This document shows positions 43,699 to 47,736 of a DNA stretch of 47,736 bases, in pieces. The stretch is from Paracoccaceae bacterium. GTDB taxonomy: Bacteria > Pseudomonadota > Alphaproteobacteria > Rhodobacterales > Rhodobacteraceae. The position numbers were made by a program, and so were the translations under genes. The stretch covers positions 1 to 47,736 of the forward strand of contig JAKITO010000025.1 in NCBI GenBank assembly GCA_021648025.1. Reading direction: 5' to 3'. Position 1 is the first letter of the stretch, and each line of letters begins with the position of its first letter. A model generated the notes under the pieces. That model did no database searches. It was not told where the DNA came from and saw only the letters and a program-made list of their open reading frames with translations.

Positions 43699-44238
43699 AT
43701 GCCCAAAAAGACCAGTGTTCGCGACTATATTCGTACCATCGTTGATTTTCCGCACGAAGGGATCATGTTTCGTGATGTCACCACGTTGTTCGCCGACCCT
43801 CGGGGGTTTCGCATGGCGATTGACCAGATGCTGCACCCTTATGCGGGTGAGCCGATCGACAAGGTTGTCGGGCTTGAGGCGCGTGGATTTATCCTTGGCG
43901 GGGCGATTGCCCATCAACTGAGCGTTGGATTTGTGCCGATCCGTAAGAAGGGCAAGCTGCCGGGAACCGTGATTTCACAGGACTACAAGTTAGAATACGG
44001 CGAGGCGATTGTAGAGATACATGACGATGCCATTGCGCCTGGTGAGCGTATTCTGGTGGTGGATGATCTGTTGGCCACTGGTGGGACGGCGGCGGCGGGG
44101 ATCAATCTGATTGAACGGCTGGGCGGCGAAATAATCTCTTGTGCTTTCATCATCGACCTGCCGGAACTGGGCGGGCGCAAGGTGCTGACGGATCTGGGAA
44201 TGGACGTGCATGCACTATGTTCGTTTGAAGGGGCCTAG
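43699..44238 (+). CDS. apt: Adenine phosphoribosyltransferase
   Basis: A 179-residue cytoplasmic enzyme that makes AMP from adenine and PRPP. The PRPP-binding motif [15 protein letters not shown] is at about residues 117-131. [20 protein letters not shown] starts the protein as in other Apt enzymes, and [14 protein letters not shown] is the adenine-side motif. A GAAAGAGAGG Shine-Dalgarno region precedes the ATG. As the last gene after mtnP and lysE it completes recovery of adenine from methylthioadenosine. Mobile-element debris starts within about 55 bases of its stop. Confidence 0.95.
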   Translation: MPKKTSVRDYIRTIVDFPHEGIMFRDVTTLFADPRGFRMAIDQMLHPYAGEPIDKVVGLEARGFILGGAIAHQLSVGFVPIRKKGKLPGTVISQDYKLEYGEAIVEIHDDAIAPGERILVVDDLLATGGTAAAGINLIERLGGEIISCAFIIDLPELGGRKVLTDLGMDVHALCSFEGA

Positions 44239-44292
44239 GGCGGGATTCAGCGTAAGCGACACTGTCCATCGTCAGAGTTTTTGGTTCCAGAG

Positions 44293-44345
44293 GCTGCATA
44301 ATTTAAGCGAGTATCAGGCTCATCTGGTTGGTTTTATTATGCAGC
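44293..44345. repeat. 10-bp inverted repeat at the edge of a transposase remnant
   Basis: GCTGCATAAT (44293-44302) and ATTATGCAGC (44336-44345) are exact reverse complements 33 bases apart. The inner arm overlaps the TAA stop of the minus-strand integrase fragment. It probably marks the end region of that insertion element, or its terminator. Confidence 0.6.
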
Positions 44346-44597
44346 GATCTTGCGGTGTTGCAAGCGACGGGTTTCGAGTGTTTTTCGTTTGATCCTTTCC
44401 CTTTTGTTTAGAATGGCTTGTGCACGTCCGAAGTAGACATCAGACGGCGTGACGTTGTTCAGGCTCTCATGATAGCGCTGGTGATTGTAGTGATCGACGA
44501 AGGCCTCCACCTGCGCTTTCAGATCACCGGGCAGGAAGTAGTTTTCCAGCAGAATGCGGTTCTTTAGGGTTTGGTGCCAACGTTCGATTTTGCCCTG
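44337..44597 (-). pseudogene. C-terminal fragment of an IS3-type transposase (integrase core)
   Basis: On the minus strand the frame QGKIERWHQTLKNRI, ENYFLPGDLKAQVEAFVDHY, NHQRYHESLNNVTPSDVYFG and ETRRLQHRKIAA ends at a TAA (44337-44339). This is the C-terminal part of an rve-type integrase as found in IS3-group elements, including the catalytic-Glu helix region. Everything upstream is missing: the sequence joins directly, in another frame, to the chimeric frame at 44564-45052. The first shared bases overlap both. Confidence 0.82.
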
Positions 44598-45052
44598 TGT
44601 TCGGGGATGGTATGACGGATGGCGGTAACCTGTTCATCGCTTAGAATTGCTCCAAAACGGGTTTGCAGATCGGCACTTTGCTGTTTGACTGCTTTTTCAA
44701 TGTGTTGGTTACTGACTTTGAACCCACCGCTGTTTGCCATTTCTCGGGCATGGTTTTCCAGTGCTTGTTCCGCTGCCAAGAAGTCGCGTGTTGTAAATTT
44801 TTCATTCTCGGAACCCGTAACTTGAACCAGTTCAGATGAAGCCAAGGCACGATCCGAAGCCACCCACAATTCTAGTGGATCATGGATAATACCATAGCGC
44901 TTCATTGTTTTCCTCAAGAATTTCAAAGCTGCTTTGCGATCTCTGCGCTTCGCAACAAAGGCTTCCAGCACTTCGCCCTCGTGATCAACAGTACGCCAAG
45001 GATAGTGCATCTTGCCGTTGGTTTTCACAAAAACCTCTGACATTGCATCCAA
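44564..45052 (-). pseudogene. Chimeric frame: IS6-type transposase piece fused to TraA relaxase piece
   Basis: The frame has 162 codons. Residues 1-54 (SEVFVKTNGKMHYPWRTVDH, EGEVLEAFVAKRRDRKAALK, FLRKTMKRYG) match the DDE core of IS6/IS26-family transposases, lacking its N-terminus. Residues about 55-150 (HDPLELWVASDRALASSELV, KFTTRDFLAAEQALENHARE, GAILSDEQVTAIRHT) match the region before and at the start of the helicase domain of Ti-plasmid-type conjugative relaxases (TraA). The last residues are out-of-frame IS3-type sequence. It is debris from at least three elements and is unlikely to work, although it is open from end to end. Confidence 0.75.
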
Positions 45053-45055
45053 CGG

Positions 45056-45943
45056 TCAGGCCTCTGCCCCTGAATCGCCCGCGCGCCGGGACAGAATACC
45101 CCGCTCCTGATCCAGATTGTCCCGCAGCCGGGAAATATCCGCTCTACTCAAATGAGAATAACGTTTCTGCAATGACAAATACGCCTCAATCGGTTGCGCG
45201 CGCGCTGACTCGCTAATGGAATAATTCACCCCATCCGTTACCTCGATCAGGGGGAAAACACCTGCCTCAACCGCCATTCGTGCTGTTTTGACAGCACTGT
45301 CATCGGCAACGCCCCAGCCGGGAAGGCAGGGGATCAGCACGATGATCACCTTGGTTCCGCGAATGCCCCTGGCCTTTTCCACCTTGGCCGCCAGATCGTT
45401 CAGATGCGACGGGCTGGCGGTGGCGATATAGGGAATGCGATGCGCGGCCAAAATTTCGATCAGGTTTTTCTTGGCCGTGAGCTTGCCCGATGGGGTACTG
45501 CCGGTGGCGGCATTCAGAGGCGTGGAAGAGCTTTTCTGCCCACCGGTGTTCATATAGCCTTCGTTGTCGAAACAGATATAGAGGATGTCTTCGTTGCGTT
45601 CGGCGGCCGAAGACAGCGCCTGCAACCCGATGTCATAGGTGCCGCCATCCCCGGCAAGGCACAGGACCGTGGTGTCGGGCCTGCCTTGCGCCAGCAGCGC
45701 CCGTTTCACACCGCTGGCCGAGGCGGCGGCGGATTCCAGGGTGCCGTGGATGAACGGTATGCTGACCGAACTCATCGGATGCCCACCAAGGATCACCGCC
45801 GCGCAGGACGGGGCCACAACCCCGACTGTGTCCGGGCCGACAGCGTTGATGATAACCCGCAGGGCCAGTGCCTCGACACATCCGCCACAGGCCACATGGC
45901 CGGAACAGAACTGGTCGTCGTCCTTGTAGCTGATTCTTTCCAT
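45056..45943 (-). CDS. 2-oxoacid:acceptor oxidoreductase, thiamine-diphosphate subunit (PorB-like)
   Basis: A 295-residue beta subunit of a pyruvate/2-oxoacid ferredoxin oxidoreductase. The ATG at 45943 has GGAG 8 bases upstream and begins the conserved N-terminus; a longer frame to 46096 reads into the alpha-subunit gene. Cys19 and Cys22 (HVACGGCVEALA), Cys47 (APSCAAV) and Cys206 (IPCLPGWG) are placed to bind a [4Fe-4S] cluster. The ThDP site is CLAGDGGTYDIGLQAL with NEGYMNTGGQKSSST. It is 4 bases after the alpha gene. IS6-type sequence touches its 3' end. Confidence 0.88.
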   Translation of the reverse strand: MERISYKDDDQFCSGHVACGGCVEALALRVIINAVGPDTVGVVAPSCAAVILGGHPMSSVSIPFIHGTLESAAASASGVKRALLAQGRPDTTVLCLAGDGGTYDIGLQALSSAAERNEDILYICFDNEGYMNTGGQKSSSTPLNAATGSTPSGKLTAKKNLIEILAAHRIPYIATASPSHLNDLAAKVEKARGIRGTKVIIVLIPCLPGWGVADDSAVKTARMAVEAGVFPLIEVTDGVNYSISESARAQPIEAYLSLQKRYSHLSRADISRLRDNLDQERGILSRRAGDSGAEA

Positions 45944-45947
45944 ATCC

Positions 45948-47114
45948 TTACTCCACCCAGACCGGGTCCGGTGACGGCGCGGCCAAGAGATACTCCGCCG
46001 CCAGTTTGCGAAGCGTCGCACAAGAAACGCTGACCCCACCCACCCCGGCCAAAAGCCCGTGCAGACGTGGCGGGCCGGACATCCCGAACAGCGCACTTTT
46101 CAGTTCCTGGTGCAATACGCCGCCCATACCGGGCGAATAATTGCGGTCCAGCACGATGGCGCAGGGCACATGGGCAAGGGCGGCGCGCAATGCGGCCTCG
46201 GGCAAGGGCCGGAACAGGCGTATTTTCAATAGGCCGGCCCGGATGCCATCGCCGCGCAGGGCATCGACCGCTTCGCGCACCGTTCCACACATGCTGCCCA
46301 TGGTGACGAACACCAGTTCGGCGCCTTCGGTGCGATACTGCTCAATCGGGCCGTAACCGCGCCCGGTCAGCCTGCCCCAATCCTGCCCGACGCTGCCGAC
46401 CAGGTCGCCGACCCCGGCCATTGCCTGTGCCATCTGGCGGCGGCTAAGGTTCCATGACTTCTGATCCAGAGGCGCACTGATGGAGCAACCAGTTTCCGGG
46501 CTAAGGTACATTTCCGGCCGGTAGGGCGGCAGGAAACTGTCGACCTGATCTTGGGTTGGCACCGCGACCGGTTCCATCGCATGGCTGACGTAAAATGCGT
46601 CGTGATTGATCATCACCGGCAGTTTCACCTGTTCCGCGATGCGGAAGGCCTGAATGACGCTGTCCAGCGATTCCTGCGGGGTTTCGCTGTAAAGCTGGAT
46701 CCAGCCGGTGTCGCGCTGGGACAGGCTGTCGATCTGATCCGGCCAAAAACCCCATGGCGCGGCGGGTGTGCGATTGACGTTGAACAGCACGATCGGAGTG
46801 CGCGCACCTGCGGCGTAGTGCAACAGTTCGTGCATCAAAAGCAGCCCCTGCGATGAGGTCGCTGTGAACACCCGCACGCCGGTTGCCGAAGCGGCAATCG
46901 CGCTGGCCATCGCCGAATGTTCCGATTCCGGGGTCAGCAGTTCGGTCACCAACTGGCCTTTTTCCGACAGGTCGATCAGTTTCTCAAAGATCGGCGTCTG
47001 CGGGGTGATCGGATAAAGCGGCACAACATCCGGGCGTGCCAGCATCACCCCCAACGCCACCGCGTGATTGCCGTTGAGCAGTTGCAGGCCCTGAGTTTGC
47101 GACATGGCGTTCAT
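45948..47114 (-). CDS. 2-oxoacid:acceptor oxidoreductase, alpha subunit (PorA-like)
   Basis: A 388-residue pyrimidine-binding alpha subunit. The ATG at 47114 overlaps the upstream stop (ATGA); the longer frame to 47156 would begin inside the upstream gene. GNHAVALGVMLARPDVVPLYP and ITPQTPIFEKL open the domain. Conserved parts include LLTPESEHSAMASAIAASAT, GVRVFTATSSQGLLLMHELL, and a C-terminal domain II (FVTMGSMCGTVREAVDALRG, KIRLFRPLPEAALRAAL). With PorB it splits a 2-oxoacid to acyl-CoA, CO2 and electrons. No gamma subunit is seen inside the window. Confidence 0.88.
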   Translation of the reverse strand: MNAMSQTQGLQLLNGNHAVALGVMLARPDVVPLYPITPQTPIFEKLIDLSEKGQLVTELLTPESEHSAMASAIAASATGVRVFTATSSQGLLLMHELLHYAAGARTPIVLFNVNRTPAAPWGFWPDQIDSLSQRDTGWIQLYSETPQESLDSVIQAFRIAEQVKLPVMINHDAFYVSHAMEPVAVPTQDQVDSFLPPYRPEMYLSPETGCSISAPLDQKSWNLSRRQMAQAMAGVGDLVGSVGQDWGRLTGRGYGPIEQYRTEGAELVFVTMGSMCGTVREAVDALRGDGIRAGLLKIRLFRPLPEAALRAALAHVPCAIVLDRNYSPGMGGVLHQELKSALFGMSGPPRLHGLLAGVGGVSVSCATLRKLAAEYLLAAPSPDPVWVE

Positions 47115-47736
47115 GGCACCAGATCCTCGGTCATCGCGATCGCGCCGGTCGGGCATTCAACCACGCACAACCCGCAGCCCTTGCAGTAATCGGTGTTCAC
47201 CTCGTAACCCTGCCCGGTTCTGGTGATCGCCATGTCGGGGCAGTAAAAATAGCAATTGTCGCATAAGGTGCAGATGCCACAACTGAAACAACGGCTGGCT
47301 TCGGCCATCGCGCCATTTTCGTCAAGCGGGTGCTGAACTTCGTTGAAATTGCCTAGCCGCACCTCTACCCCGGTAATTCCCGGTCGTATCCGCGCGGCGT
47401 TCGGGTGATAAGCAGTGTTGATCACCCCGTACAGTGCCTCCGGGGTATCAATCGGTTTTGGCAGGGTTTTTGTCGAACTGATATAGGCCAAAATGGCCAC
47501 CGCGGCCTCTTTTCCCATGCCCACGGCCTTTGTCACGAACCGGTCCATGCCAGCTACGTCACCACCGATAAAGACCCCGTCCATGCCCGTCTGCCAGTTC
47601 TCATCCATCTTCAGAACCGGCCCGTCAGCCGCAATGGCGCCGCGCCACCGGTTCAGATCGACGTTCTGGCCTATGGCGGGAACGATGGCATCACCCTTCA
47701 GGGTGAATTCGCTGCTGGCAATCGGCGTGACACTGA
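47111..47736 (-). CDS. GltD-like FAD/NAD(P) oxidoreductase with ferredoxin domain (partial)
   Basis: The N-terminal part lies beyond the window edge; 208 residues are visible, in frame from 47734. GDAIVPAIGQNVDL and DGVFIGGDVAG are the end of the FAD/NAD(P)-binding fold of glutamate-synthase-small-subunit-like proteins. Then come cysteine motifs CFSCGICTLCDNCYFYCPDM and DYCKGCGLCVVECPTGAI for iron-sulfur clusters. Such a protein can pass electrons between NAD(P)H and the 2-oxoacid oxidoreductase. Its stop overlaps the PorA-like start by 4 bases, so it belongs to the same operon. Confidence 0.85.
   Translation of the reverse strand, partial: SVTPIASSEFTLKGDAIVPAIGQNVDLNRWRGAIAADGPVLKMDENWQTGMDGVFIGGDVAGMDRFVTKAVGMGKEAAVAILAYISSTKTLPKPIDTPEALYGVINTAYHPNAARIRPGITGVEVRLGNFNEVQHPLDENGAMAEASRCFSCGICTLCDNCYFYCPDMAITRTGQGYEVNTDYCKGCGLCVVECPTGAIAMTEDLVP

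Noticed and set aside
1-47736. CRISPR arrays, tRNA or rRNA genes, prophage
   Set aside because: No regularly spaced repeats, no cloverleaf with a conserved T-loop, and no phage structural genes were noticed on either strand.

Overview
The window looks like chromosome from an alphaproteobacterium of the Rhodobacterales (Roseobacter-type). The DNA is GC-rich by eye. The TolA, FtsH, CpaE and Flp pilin sequences have the forms I associate with that group. No tRNA, rRNA or CRISPR array was seen. The window opens in the 3' end of a gene that resembles trigger factor and closes inside a flavin/iron-sulfur oxidoreductase on the minus strand.

Left part (1-16757, mostly plus strand). A four-gene polar amino-acid ABC transporter comes first (binding protein, two permeases, ATPase), with a perfect hairpin after the binding-protein gene. 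A scar of broken insertion sequences follows at about 3880-4527 (an IS21-type istA/istB deletion derivative and the tail of an IS3-type transposase). Directly behind it lies the cell-envelope cluster ybgC-tolQ-tolR-tolA-tolB-pal-cpoB, then tilS, ftsH and a MOSC-domain gene. The one-carbon pair fhs (formate-tetrahydrofolate ligase) and folD closes this part; fhs is preceded by a dyad and separated from folD by a large hairpin.

Middle (16804-33128, mostly minus strand). A pdeM-like phosphoesterase gene carries a one-base frameshift in a six-base homopolymer. An ACT-domain gene and a 3-hydroxyacid-dehydrogenase-like gene follow, then a Tad (tight adherence, Flp pilus) locus. In transcription order this has three flp pilin genes, cpaB, cpaC, an OmpA-like lipoprotein gene, cpaE, cpaF, tadB, tadC, two TPR lipoprotein genes and cpaA, with an AAA ATPase gene after it. 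Two of the three flp genes are a near-perfect recent duplication. A lytic transglycosylase gene diverges from the pilins.

Right part (33173-47736). Here are scoAB (3-oxoacid CoA-transferase), topA, dprA and a SulP anion transporter on the minus strand. An isolated unrecognised 324-residue protein with a long helical, membrane-inserting-looking core is on the plus strand with its own promoter-like sequence. The adenine-salvage run mtnP-lysE-apt follows. Next comes a mosaic of mobile-element debris, including one open reading frame that joins part of an IS6-type transposase to part of a TraA-type conjugative relaxase. Last are minus-strand genes for a 2-oxoacid:acceptor oxidoreductase with a GltD-like iron-sulfur partner.

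Most of the window is housekeeping or well-known systems. The parts most worth a second look are the unrecognised protein at 40839-41813, the mobile-element mosaics, the pdeM frameshift, the duplicated pilin genes and several perfect hairpins between genes.
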